DNA of 6,957 nucleotides from Acetobacteraceae bacterium (GCA_027323595.1 DAHWBL010000382.1:1-6957), one strand, 5' to 3'; counted from the first letter of the stretch, positions 1-4,810 are shown. Notes: generated by a model not told the origin, from the sequence alone. Translations and numbers: made by a program.

Positions 1-152
1 TCGGGCCCGGCGATGTGGCGCTGGCGGATGCCGGTGCGTTCGGTGATCCAGGCGTCGGAGGTGTCGAGCCGGGTGGCGAGTTCGTCGTTGGTGACGATGC
101 GCGGGGGCAGATAGGCGCCGACGCCGGCCAGGATCGCGTGCGTGTCAGTCAT
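1..152 (-). CDS. fabH: beta-ketoacyl-ACP synthase III (FabH), N-terminal part
   Basis: FabH condenses acetyl-CoA with malonyl-ACP to start each cycle of type II fatty-acid synthesis in the cytoplasm. Only the first 50 codons are here; the gene runs off the left edge, so the catalytic Cys-His-Asn triad is not visible. The visible part is typical of the family: an ILAGVGAYLPPRIVTNDELA strand-turn followed by TSDAWITERTGIRQRHIA. W35 and R39 in the latter match the CoA-contacting Trp32 and Arg36 of E. coli FabH, which is family knowledge. The ATG at 150-152 is chosen because it gives the usual short N-terminus; a weak GAG lies just upstream. It follows plsX on the same strand after 27 nt, the standard plsX-fabH order, so the two are probably co-transcribed. 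Confidence 0.95.
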   Translation of the reverse strand, partial: MTDTHAILAGVGAYLPPRIVTNDELATRLDTSDAWITERTGIRQRHIAGP

Positions 153-179
153 GAACTCTGCTTGATCAGAAAGGAAACA

Positions 180-1250
180 TCACGAGGCGGGCCGCAGATC
201 GACCGGCACGGACGCCGGCGCCATCACCTTCAGCGTGCCGATCCGCGACAGCCCCTCGCGAATGCGATCGTTGAAATGATGCACCACCATGTCCATCGCC
301 ACGTCGATCGCATGGGCGAAGCCCTGCGCGTCGGTGCCGCCATGCGATTTCACCACCACGCCGTTCAGCCCGATCAGCACCGCGCCGTTATAGCGCCGCG
401 GGTCCAGCCATTCGCGCAGCCGATCCAGGCCCGGGCGCGCCAGCAGATAGGCGATGCGCGAGGCGAGCGAGGTGGAGAACACCTGCCGCAGCAGCGCGCC
501 CACCAGCCGCAGCGCGCCCTCGCCGGTCTTGAGCGCGACATTGCCGGTGAAGCCGTCGGTGACGATCACGTCGGTGGTGCCCGCGGCGATGTCATGGCCC
601 TCGACGAAGCCGTGAAATTGCGGGCCGATATGGCTCTCGCGCAAAACCTCCGCGGCCTGGCGCAGCCGCTCATCGCCCTTGAGCTCCTCGGAGCCGACAT
701 TGAGCAGCCCGATGCTGGGCGCGGTCAGCCCCAGCACGGTGCGCGCGAACACATCGCCCATCACCGCGAACTCCACCAGGTTGCGCGCATCGCACGCGAC
801 GTTCGCACCCAGATCGAGCATCACCACATCGCCGCGCGCCGACGGACCCAGCGCCGCCATCGCCGGCCGGCTGATGCCCGGCAGCGTCTTGATGACGATC
901 TTGGCGAGCGCCAGCAGCGCGCCGGTGTTGCCGGCCGAGACCACGCCGGCGGCTTCCCCGGTGGCCACCGCGTCGATGGCGATGCGCATCGAGCTGGCGC
1001 GCATCCGCAACGCCGCGGTCGGCTTGAGGTCCGACGAGATCGTCTCGCTGGCGTGGCGCAGGGTGCAGGCAGCGGCGGCGCGCTTCACCCGGCGCAGCAG
1101 CGGACGCAGCTTCTCCTCGTCACCGACCAGCAGGAACCGCGCATGCGGATGCCGTTCGGCGGCGAGCGCCACACCGCGCACCACCATTTCGGGCGCATGA
1201 TCGCCGCCCATGGCGTCGACCGCCAGGGTAAAGGGCGGACTCACCGCCAC
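180..1250 (-). CDS. plsX: phosphate acyltransferase PlsX
   Basis: PlsX makes acyl-phosphate from acyl-ACP, the acyl donor used by PlsY for the first acylation of glycerol-3-phosphate. It is a peripheral, membrane-associated cytosolic enzyme. The 356-residue product has normal family length and carries the family blocks in order: AVDAMGGDHAPE (10-21), SAGNTGALLA (105-114), LDLGANVACDARNLVEFAVMG (145-165), LLNVGSEELKGDE (182-194), GFVEGHDI (214-221), TDGFTGNVALKTGEG (231-245) and KSHGGTDAQGFAHAI (301-315). The start is a GTG at 1248-1250; another GTG two codons later is equally possible, and no clear Shine-Dalgarno precedes either. It begins 22 nt after the rpmF stop, so translation may be coupled to rpmF. 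fabH follows. The opposite strand has a long open frame here, which is a GC-bias shadow. Confidence 0.97.
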   Translation of the reverse strand: MAVSPPFTLAVDAMGGDHAPEMVVRGVALAAERHPHARFLLVGDEEKLRPLLRRVKRAAAACTLRHASETISSDLKPTAALRMRASSMRIAIDAVATGEAAGVVSAGNTGALLALAKIVIKTLPGISRPAMAALGPSARGDVVMLDLGANVACDARNLVEFAVMGDVFARTVLGLTAPSIGLLNVGSEELKGDERLRQAAEVLRESHIGPQFHGFVEGHDIAAGTTDVIVTDGFTGNVALKTGEGALRLVGALLRQVFSTSLASRIAYLLARPGLDRLREWLDPRRYNGAVLIGLNGVVVKSHGGTDAQGFAHAIDVAMDMVVHHFNDRIREGLSRIGTLKVMAPASVPVDLRPAS

Positions 1251-1272
1251 GGCGACCGTGCCGACGACCAGG

Positions 1273-1476
1273 TCAGCCGCGAACGGCGCCCTTCAGCGGC
1301 TTGCCGGCGGCAACCACCTCGCGACCGTCGTAATGGCCGCAATGGCTGCACACATGGTGCGGACGCTTCAACTCGCCGCAATTGGAACATTCGGCATGGG
1401 CCTCGTTGCTGAGGGCGAGATGGCTGCGCCGCATGCCCTGGCGGGAGGGGGAGGTCTTACGTTTCGGAACGGCCAT
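1273..1476 (-). CDS. rpmF: 50S ribosomal protein L32
   Basis: L32 is a small protein of the large ribosomal subunit. The 67-residue product begins MAVPKRKTSPSRQGMRRSH, the almost invariant L32 start. It then has a zinc-ribbon formed by CSNC (C30, C33) and CSHC (C43, C46), so this is the zinc-binding form rather than a cysteine-free paralogue. It ends with the short basic tail KPLKGAVRG. The ATG at 1474-1476 is preferred over an in-frame ATG six codons upstream because it gives the family N-terminus and has an AAGG Shine-Dalgarno about 9 nt upstream. The order yceD-rpmF-plsX-fabH is a well-known cluster linking ribosome and lipid synthesis. A 142-nt gap and a putative promoter separate it from yceD. 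Confidence 0.97.
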   Translation of the reverse strand: MAVPKRKTSPSRQGMRRSHLALSNEAHAECSNCGELKRPHHVCSHCGHYDGREVVAAGKPLKGAVRG

Positions 1477-1490
1477 GGCGAATCGCCTTT
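1477..1490 (-). promoter_or_regulatory. rpmF ribosome binding site inside a small hairpin
   Basis: On the transcribed strand the AAAGG Shine-Dalgarno of rpmF runs into GGCG-ATT-CGCC, a perfect 4-bp stem with a 3-nt loop, which ends directly at the rpmF ATG. The stem shares the last two G of the ribosome binding site. It could lower initiation when folded, but it is short, and I see no further structure that would make it a proven autoregulatory site. Confidence 0.35.
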
Positions 1491-1544
1491 GCAAGAGATC
1501 GGGAGCGCCCGCGCATCCGCAAGAGCGACGGCGTCACGGGACAG

Positions 1545-1573
1545 CACATAGGGTGAGCCGCGCCGCATAGCAA
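1545..1573 (-). promoter_or_regulatory. putative sigma70-type promoter for rpmF-plsX-fabH
   Basis: Read on the minus strand, TTGCTA (-35-like, 1568-1573) is followed after exactly 17 nt by TATGTG (-10-like, 1545-1550). The leader to the rpmF ATG would be about 60 nt. The -10 has the same CCCTATG context as the yajC promoter proposed in this window. Matches to the E. coli consensus are only moderate (4/6 and 3/6), so the call rests on position, spacing and the shared -10 form. It would let rpmF, plsX and fabH be expressed apart from the upstream chaperone and yceD genes. Confidence 0.4.
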
Positions 1574-1575
1574 AG

Positions 1576-1604
1576 CCCGCCCTCCCCGGCAAGCGCCCCG
1601 CCCC
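1576..1604 (-). other. G-rich tract with G-quadruplex potential
   Basis: The minus strand has five G-runs of lengths 4, 4, 4, 3 and 3, separated by loops of 1, 8, 1 and 1 nt. One loop is one base longer than the usual 1-7 limit, so it is a near-canonical motif. It lies in the short space between the yceD stop and the proposed rpmF -35, just 2 nt upstream of the latter. If formed in DNA or RNA it could affect read-through from yceD or initiation at the rpmF promoter. In a GC-rich genome such tracts can also be incidental. Confidence 0.4.
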
Positions 1605-1618
1605 GCCAGCCGCGCCGG

Positions 1619-2140
1619 TCAGCCCTGCCCGCCATCGCCGCGTCGCCCCGAAAGTGCCGCGAACGGGCCGGCGGGCCCGCCCTGGGCGGCGGTGGGAGCC
1701 ACCGCGCCGGGCTGGCGCGGGTATGGATCGAGATCGAGCCCGAGCTGTTCGGCCGCCGCCTCGCCGAGGTCGATCACCCCGTCGCCATAGGGCAGCTCAT
1801 CGATCGAATCGGGGTCCTCGTCGGATTCCGTGCCTTCCGGCACGAAGCGGACGGCGAACTGGATGCGCTGGCCGGTCTCGAACGGCTCCAGGCTCACCAC
1901 GCACTCGCGGGTCAGCGCCACCACCAGATCACCCTCGGCATGTATGCGCCCGGCGCCCTCCGCCACGAGTCGCCACCGACAGGTCAGCGCGGCGATCGCG
2001 GGGACGTGCATGCGCAGCGCCAACGCGGCGCATTCCTCCGGCGTGGCGCGCACCAGCCGCTCCAGCCCCTGCGCGGGCAGCTCGGACAGGCGCAGCGGCC
2101 GGCAGAACTCGATTGGATGGGGTGGCGGCTGGGCGGTCAT
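1619..2140 (-). CDS. yceD: DUF177 / YceD family protein (large-subunit rRNA accumulation)
   Basis: This is a cytosolic protein of the DUF177 (YceD) family; members are associated with 23S rRNA accumulation and large-subunit biogenesis, but the biochemical activity is not settled. The 173-residue product shows the family layout: an N-terminal beta-strand region (EFCRPLRLSEL, 11-21), a middle with LTREC-VVSLEPFE (76-88, where the CVVSLEPF block is the signature), an acidic stretch SDEDPDSIDEL (106-116), then DLGEAAAEQLGLDLDPYPRQPGA (124-146) and a PFAALSG tail (159-165). The ATG at 2138-2140 overlaps the stop of the upstream chaperone gene as ATGA and has no Shine-Dalgarno, which suggests translational coupling. 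A longer open frame to 2293 exists, but it is low-complexity Arg/Gly/Ala sequence made from the chaperone gene in another frame. rpmF lies downstream, as in many proteobacteria. Confidence 0.9.
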   Translation of the reverse strand: MTAQPPPHPIEFCRPLRLSELPAQGLERLVRATPEECAALALRMHVPAIAALTCRWRLVAEGAGRIHAEGDLVVALTRECVVSLEPFETGQRIQFAVRFVPEGTESDEDPDSIDELPYGDGVIDLGEAAAEQLGLDLDPYPRQPGAVAPTAAQGGPAGPFAALSGRRGDGGQG

Positions 2141-2715
2141 GCCGCCGCTAGCGCCAGCGCGGCGGGGGCGAGGAACTCCACCGCCCCGGCGAACAGCCCG
2201 GCCACCGGCCGGCCCGCCAGCGCCTGGTCCTGCGCGACCACGATGCGCGCCAGCCGCGCCGGCGCCGCGGCGTCGGGCGGCGCGGTGCGCCACACATTGC
2301 GCGCCAGCGCCGCGGTGAGGGCGTCGAGGTCGGGCGCGCCAAGGTCGGGGTCAGGCGCGCCGAGTGCGGCCTGATAGACCGCCGAGCGTCCATGCAGCGC
2401 CTCCCACATCGCGCGCACCCTGCGCCCGACCGACAGGTCGCCCACCCCCATCTCCCGCAAATTGATGTCCATGTCGGCGAACATCGCGTCAAACACCGCC
2501 TGCGCCAGCTTCGCCCCGGCCTTGCCCGCGTCCGGCGCGCCCAGGCGCCGGATCAGCAGGAACACATGCAGCCCCACCAGATCGAACCGCCCATCGAGCG
2601 TGTCGGGAACCGCAAGCTCTTGATAATAAAACGGATCGCGCGCGGCCGCCACGGCGGCGCCATACAGCGCGAAGCCGGTGCGCTCATACCGGCGGCGGCC
2701 AGGCAGGCCGATCAT
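2137..2715 (-). CDS. ubiquinol-cytochrome c chaperone family protein (CBP3-like)
   Basis: The family (Ubiq_cyt_C_chap, related to mitochondrial Cbp3) helps assemble the cytochrome bc1 complex by binding newly made cytochrome b; in bacteria this role is inferred. The 192-residue product has the recognisable core: RRYERTGFALYGAAVAAARDPFYY (8-31), VPDTLDGRFDLVGLHVFLLIRRL (36-58) and MFADMDINLREMGVGDLSVGRRVRAM (78-103), then a helical C-terminal half. No signal peptide or membrane segment is seen. The ATG at 2713-2715 gives the usual family start before the basic GRRRYERTGF. An in-frame ATG at 2788-2790 overlaps the -10 element of the proposed promoter, so that upstream choice is unlikely. Residues 119-132 (LGAPDPD-LGAPDLD) come from a 21-bp tandem duplication. 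The stop overlaps the yceD start by ATGA, so the two are probably co-translated. Confidence 0.9.
   Translation of the reverse strand: MIGLPGRRRYERTGFALYGAAVAAARDPFYYQELAVPDTLDGRFDLVGLHVFLLIRRLGAPDAGKAGAKLAQAVFDAMFADMDINLREMGVGDLSVGRRVRAMWEALHGRSAVYQAALGAPDPDLGAPDLDALTAALARNVWRTAPPDAAAPARLARIVVAQDQALAGRPVAGLFAGAVEFLAPAALALAAA
2323..2364. repeat. 21-bp imperfect tandem repeat inside the chaperone gene
   Basis: Two adjacent 21-bp copies (2323-2343 and 2344-2364) differ at 3 positions. The unit is a multiple of three and adds a second LGAPD-type heptad to the chaperone (residues about 119-132). It lies between predicted helices, so it probably only lengthens a loop. Confidence 0.8.
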
Positions 2716-2785
2716 CGGCGGCGGCGAACGGAACTGGGTTGGCTGGAAAGCATTTGACTTGCGGCCTGACGCATGGGACGCGACA

Positions 2786-2813
2786 GACATAGCGCGACCG
2801 CGCGCCGGGTCAA
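2786..2813 (-). promoter_or_regulatory. putative sigma70-type promoter for the chaperone-yceD operon
   Basis: On the minus strand TTGACC (-35, 2808-2813; 5 of 6 to consensus) is followed after 16 nt by TATGTC (-10, 2786-2791; 3 of 6). Transcription would start near 2779, about 64 nt upstream of the chaperone ATG at 2715. The arrangement matches the yajC promoter proposed at 3845-3872 (TTGACG, 16 nt, TATGGT). It lies in the 140-nt space between the divergent chaperone and bamE starts. On the plus strand of this space there is a TTGACT at 2754-2759, but no acceptable -10 at the right distance, so I do not call a bamE promoter. Confidence 0.5.
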
Positions 2814-2844
2814 TTGGCCGCGCGTTCACGCTCCCGCCCGATCT

Positions 2845-2848
2845 GGAG
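2845..2848 (+). promoter_or_regulatory. bamE Shine-Dalgarno GGAG, supporting the GTG start
   Basis: GGAG ends 7 nt before the GTG at 2856, an ideal distance. The next in-frame ATG at 2868 would be 19 nt away and has no site of its own. An out-of-frame ATG at 2851 is only 2 nt from GGAG; it reads ATG-CCG-TGA, and its stop overlaps the GTG as GTGA. Confidence 0.55.
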
Positions 2849-2855
2849 CCATGCC

Positions 2856-3425
2856 GTGACGTCTTCGATGCCTGCGAACCATCCTGATCGCGCGCCACGC
2901 GCGCCGGCCAACCATCCTGATCGCGCGCCACGCGCGCTCGGGCTCGCGTTCGCCGCCCTGCTGCTCCTCGGCGGCTGCTCGATGTTCGCCCCGCCGGTGC
3001 AGCAGCACGGCATCATCGTCGACAAGGACGATCTCGACCAGCTGGTGATCGGCACCTCCACGCGCAACGACGTGGTCGCCGCCATCGGCTCGCCGACGAT
3101 GAAGGCGAGCTTCGACGAGAACACCTGGATCTACATCAGCGAGCGCACCTATCTGCGCATCATGCGCACCACCGGCATGGACAGTCTGAAAGTGCTGACC
3201 CTGACCTTCGACGACAAGGGCATTCTGCGCGGCATCAAGCGGATCGACGACAAGGACCAACAGCCGGTCAGCATCGTCAGCGCCACAACGCCTTCGCCGG
3301 GCACCGAGGTGTCGTTCATGCAGCAGTTGCTGGGCAACATCGGCAAGGTCAATCCCGGCCTGGGTGACACCAACACACCCGGTGGCATCGGCCCGTCGGG
3401 TGGCGGTCTGACCGGGATGCACTGA
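2856..3425 (+). CDS. bamE: outer membrane protein assembly factor BamE (SmpA/OmlA lipoprotein)
   Basis: BamE is an outer-membrane lipoprotein of the BAM complex, which folds beta-barrel proteins. With the GTG start the product has 189 residues. A lipoprotein signal peptide has its hydrophobic core and lipobox at LAFAALLLLGGC (lipidated C41 at the end). The BamE domain follows, with QLVIGTSTRNDVVAAIGSP (62-80), the W-containing strand ENTWIYISERT (88-98) and LKVLTLTFDDKGILRGI (111-127). The C-terminal tail from about 165 is Gly/Pro-rich and probably disordered. GTG 2856 is chosen for its GGAG site; ATG 2868 (185 residues) is the alternative, and a TTG at 2814 abuts the divergent operon's -35 element. 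The n-region is unusually long because PANHPDRAPRA is repeated twice. It is divergent from the chaperone operon and convergent with yajC (26-nt gap, no terminator seen). Confidence 0.92.
   Translation: MTSSMPANHPDRAPRAPANHPDRAPRALGLAFAALLLLGGCSMFAPPVQQHGIIVDKDDLDQLVIGTSTRNDVVAAIGSPTMKASFDENTWIYISERTYLRIMRTTGMDSLKVLTLTFDDKGILRGIKRIDDKDQQPVSIVSATTPSPGTEVSFMQQLLGNIGKVNPGLGDTNTPGGIGPSGGGLTGMH
2871..2936. repeat. 33-bp tandem duplication in the bamE signal peptide
   Basis: Two head-to-tail 33-bp copies (2871-2903 and 2904-2936) differ only at positions 3 and 6. They are in frame with bamE and encode PANHPDRAPRA twice, just before the hydrophobic core of the signal peptide. Each copy ends with CGCGCG-CCA-CGCGCG, a 6-bp inverted repeat, so the mRNA near the start would carry two strong GC hairpins. 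Near-identity suggests a recent duplication. Confidence 0.95.
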
Positions 3426-3451
3426 TCCCGGCCCAACCGCCTGATTTCCCT

Positions 3452-3793
3452 CTATTTATCGTTTGCGACGCTGGGCGCCAGCACGCTGCTGATGGTCTCG
3501 CGCAGCACGATCACGCGCACATCCTTGGCGATCTCCACCTCGATCTCGCTGACCGGCTTGCCGTCCTTGTCGGGCGGCACCCGCGTCACCTGCCCAACGA
3601 TGCCGCCCTGGGTCACCACCCGGTCGCCGCGCTTCAGCCGCGACAGCATCGCCTTCATTTCCTTCTGACACTGCTGCTGCGGGCGGATCATCAGGAAATA
3701 GAAAACCACGAAGATCAGCACCAACGGCACGAATTGCGACGCGTTGGACATCAGGCCCGAAACATCTTGCGCATAGGCGGGTGAAATCAGCAT
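3452..3793 (-). CDS. yajC: preprotein translocase accessory subunit YajC
   Basis: YajC is a small inner-membrane protein that associates with SecDF and SecYEG in protein export. The 113-residue product has the family form: a short N-terminus MLISPAYAQ, a single membrane helix at about residues 21-36 (FVPLVLIFVVFYFLMI), the RPQQQ junction (38-42) and a cytoplasmic domain with LKRGDRVVTQGGIVGQVTRV (53-72) and VEIAKDVRVIVLRETISSVL (87-106). ATG 3791-3793 is preferred because it gives the usual MLISPAYAQ start, with GGAG 3 nt upstream. A GTG at 3809-3811 would add six residues and is possible. C42, where relatives usually have a charged or polar residue, is odd. The gene ends 26 nt from the convergent bamE stop, so secD and secF do not follow it. 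The divergent neighbour is a DUF815 ATPase. Confidence 0.95.
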   Translation of the reverse strand: MLISPAYAQDVSGLMSNASQFVPLVLIFVVFYFLMIRPQQQCQKEMKAMLSRLKRGDRVVTQGGIVGQVTRVPPDKDGKPVSEIEVEIAKDVRVIVLRETISSVLAPSVANDK

Positions 3794-3825
3794 CGGCTCC
3801 AGCTCGACCACATCGATCGGGCACC

Positions 3826-3854
3826 TTGCCCGACGGGAGCGCGGACCATAGGGT
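3826..3854 (+). promoter_or_regulatory. possible promoter for the DUF815 ATPase gene
   Basis: TTGCCC (3826-3831) and TAGGGT (3849-3854) are 17 nt apart on the plus strand; both are weak matches (4/6 and 3/6). The start would be near 3861, about 47 nt upstream of the proposed CTG start codon. It overlaps the -10 of the yajC promoter on the other strand, so the two would compete for polymerase if both are real. Confidence 0.25.
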
Positions 3855-3872
3855 GCCGCCCCAAGCCGTCAA
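3845..3872 (-). promoter_or_regulatory. putative sigma70-type promoter for yajC
   Basis: On the minus strand TTGACG (-35, 3867-3872; 5 of 6 to consensus) and TATGGT (-10, 3845-3850; 4 of 6) are separated by 16 nt. Transcription would begin near 3838, about 45 nt before the yajC ATG. This is the best promoter match in the window. Confidence 0.55.
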
Positions 3873-3896
3873 GCCGGCCCGATTTTGCCTTCTCGC

Positions 3897-3900
3897 GGAG
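3897..3900 (+). promoter_or_regulatory. Shine-Dalgarno GGAG that points to a CTG start
   Basis: GGAG lies 7 nt before CTG 3908-3910, the optimal spacing. No ATG, GTG or TTG in this reading frame is near it. The first ordinary start codon in the frame, GTG 4016, has no comparable site. Confidence 0.6.
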
Positions 3901-3907
3901 ACCCGCC

Positions 3908-4789
3908 CTGTCGGACGAACCAAGCCTTGCCCTGCTCACCCGCATCGCCGCCGCGCTGGAGCGGCTCGCGCCGCCGCCGCCGCCGCCGCCCGACGCCACC
4001 ATCGCCGACGCCTTCGTGTGGCATCCGCTGTGGCACCGGCACGGATCAGCACCCGGCCCCGCGCTGGTGCCGGTGGACAGGGTCGCCGCGGTGCCGCTGG
4101 CGCTGCTGCACGGCATCGACCGCCAGCGCGAATTGCTGCTGGAAAACACGCTGCGCTTCGCGCGCGGCCTGCCGGCCAACAACGCCATGCTGTGGGGCGC
4201 GCGCGGCATGGGCAAATCCTCGCTGGTGAAAGCCGCCCACGCCGCCGCCAACGCCGAGTTGCCCGCCAGCCTCGCGCTGATCGAGCTGCAACGCGAGGAC
4301 CTGCGCACCCTGCCCGCGCTGCTCGACGTGCTGCGCGACGGCCCCCGCAGGTGCCTCGTGTTCTGCGACGACCTGTCCTTCGAATCCCAGGATGCCGACT
4401 ACAAGGCGCTGAAATCGGTGCTCGATGGCGGCATCGCCGGGCGGCCGGCCAACGTGCTGTTCTACGCCACCTCCAACCGCCGCCACCTGATGCCGCGCGA
4501 CATGATCGACAATGAGCGCCAGACCGCGATCAACCCCACCGAGGCGACCGAGGAAAAGGTCTCCCTGTCGGACCGCTTTGGCCTGTGGGTCGGGTTTCAT
4601 CAATGCGACCAGGACGCCTATTTCGCGATGATCGAGGGCTACGCGGCGGCGTTCGGCATCGATCTGCCGGTGGAAACACTGCGCGCGCAGGGCGCGGAAT
4701 GGTCGGTCACGCGCGGCGCGCGCTCCGGGCGCGTCGCCTGGCAGTTCATCGCCGACCTCGCCGGCCGGCTCGGCATCCGGGTCGGCTGA
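3908..4789 (+). CDS. DUF815 family AAA+ ATPase, probable CTG start
   Basis: This is a cytosolic P-loop ATPase of the DUF815 family; its substrate is unknown. From CTG 3908 the product has 293 residues. An N-terminal helix (SLALLTRIAAALERLA, 6-21) is followed by seven prolines (22-28) and the family region beginning FVWHPLW (36-42). Then come Walker A GARGMGKS (97-104), Walker B CLVFCDD (149-155), sensor-1 YATSNRR (186-192) and the box II-like EKVSLSDRFGLW (216-227) with a candidate arginine finger R223. It ends in GARSGRVAWQFIADLAGRLG (270-289). The first ATG/GTG/TTG start in frame is GTG 4016 (residue 37), which would cut off the conserved N-terminal helix. CTG 3908 begins a natural SDEPSL start and has GGAG 7 nt upstream. 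It is divergent from yajC and 28 nt upstream of the hydrolase gene. Confidence 0.85.
   Translation: MSDEPSLALLTRIAAALERLAPPPPPPPDATIADAFVWHPLWHRHGSAPGPALVPVDRVAAVPLALLHGIDRQRELLLENTLRFARGLPANNAMLWGARGMGKSSLVKAAHAAANAELPASLALIELQREDLRTLPALLDVLRDGPRRCLVFCDDLSFESQDADYKALKSVLDGGIAGRPANVLFYATSNRRHLMPRDMIDNERQTAINPTEATEEKVSLSDRFGLWVGFHQCDQDAYFAMIEGYAAAFGIDLPVETLRAQGAEWSVTRGARSGRVAWQFIADLAGRLGIRVG
3971..3991 (+). repeat. CCG trinucleotide run encoding seven prolines
   Basis: Six CCG codons followed by CCC encode residues 22-28 of the DUF815 ATPase. Such a run can change length by slippage without shifting the frame. Seven consecutive prolines form a known type of ribosome-stalling sequence relieved by elongation factor P. 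It separates the N-terminal helix from the ATPase body. Confidence 0.9.
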
Positions 4790-4802
4790 ACGTCAACACT
4801 TC

Positions 4803-4810
4803 AAGGGGGG
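4803..4810 (+). promoter_or_regulatory. strong Shine-Dalgarno for the hydrolase gene
   Basis: AAGGGGGG ends 7 nt before ATG 4818, which fixes the start. It lies in the 28-nt gap after the DUF815 ATPase stop. The gap is too short for a full promoter, which suggests co-transcription with the ATPase or a promoter inside that gene. Confidence 0.75.

Noticed and set aside
15..1412. 465-codon plus-strand open frame opposite plsX and fabH
   Set aside because: It is low-complexity His/Arg/Gln/Ala-rich sequence with no recognisable domain and lies exactly antisense to plsX, rpmF and fabH; this is the usual GC-bias shadow.
2754..2759. TTGACT as a -35 element for bamE
   Set aside because: No -10-like hexamer lies 16-18 nt downstream; the nearest AT-rich hexamer is 26 nt away and belongs to the minus-strand promoter.
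2997..3014. 18-bp identity with 4839-4856 (GTGCAGCAGCACGGCATC)
   Set aside because: Both copies encode VQQHGI inside unrelated genes (bamE and the hydrolase); codon bias explains it and the flanks do not match.
2826..3422. Minus-strand open frame opposite bamE
   Set aside because: It is antisense to a recognisable lipoprotein and has no family features of its own.
3426..3451. Terminator between convergent bamE and yajC
   Set aside because: I could not find a stable stem followed by a T-run in the 26-nt gap on either strand.
3781..4515. Plus-strand open frame across the yajC/ATPase junction
   Set aside because: It is Arg/Ala-rich and out of frame with the clear Walker A and Walker B motifs of the DUF815 gene.
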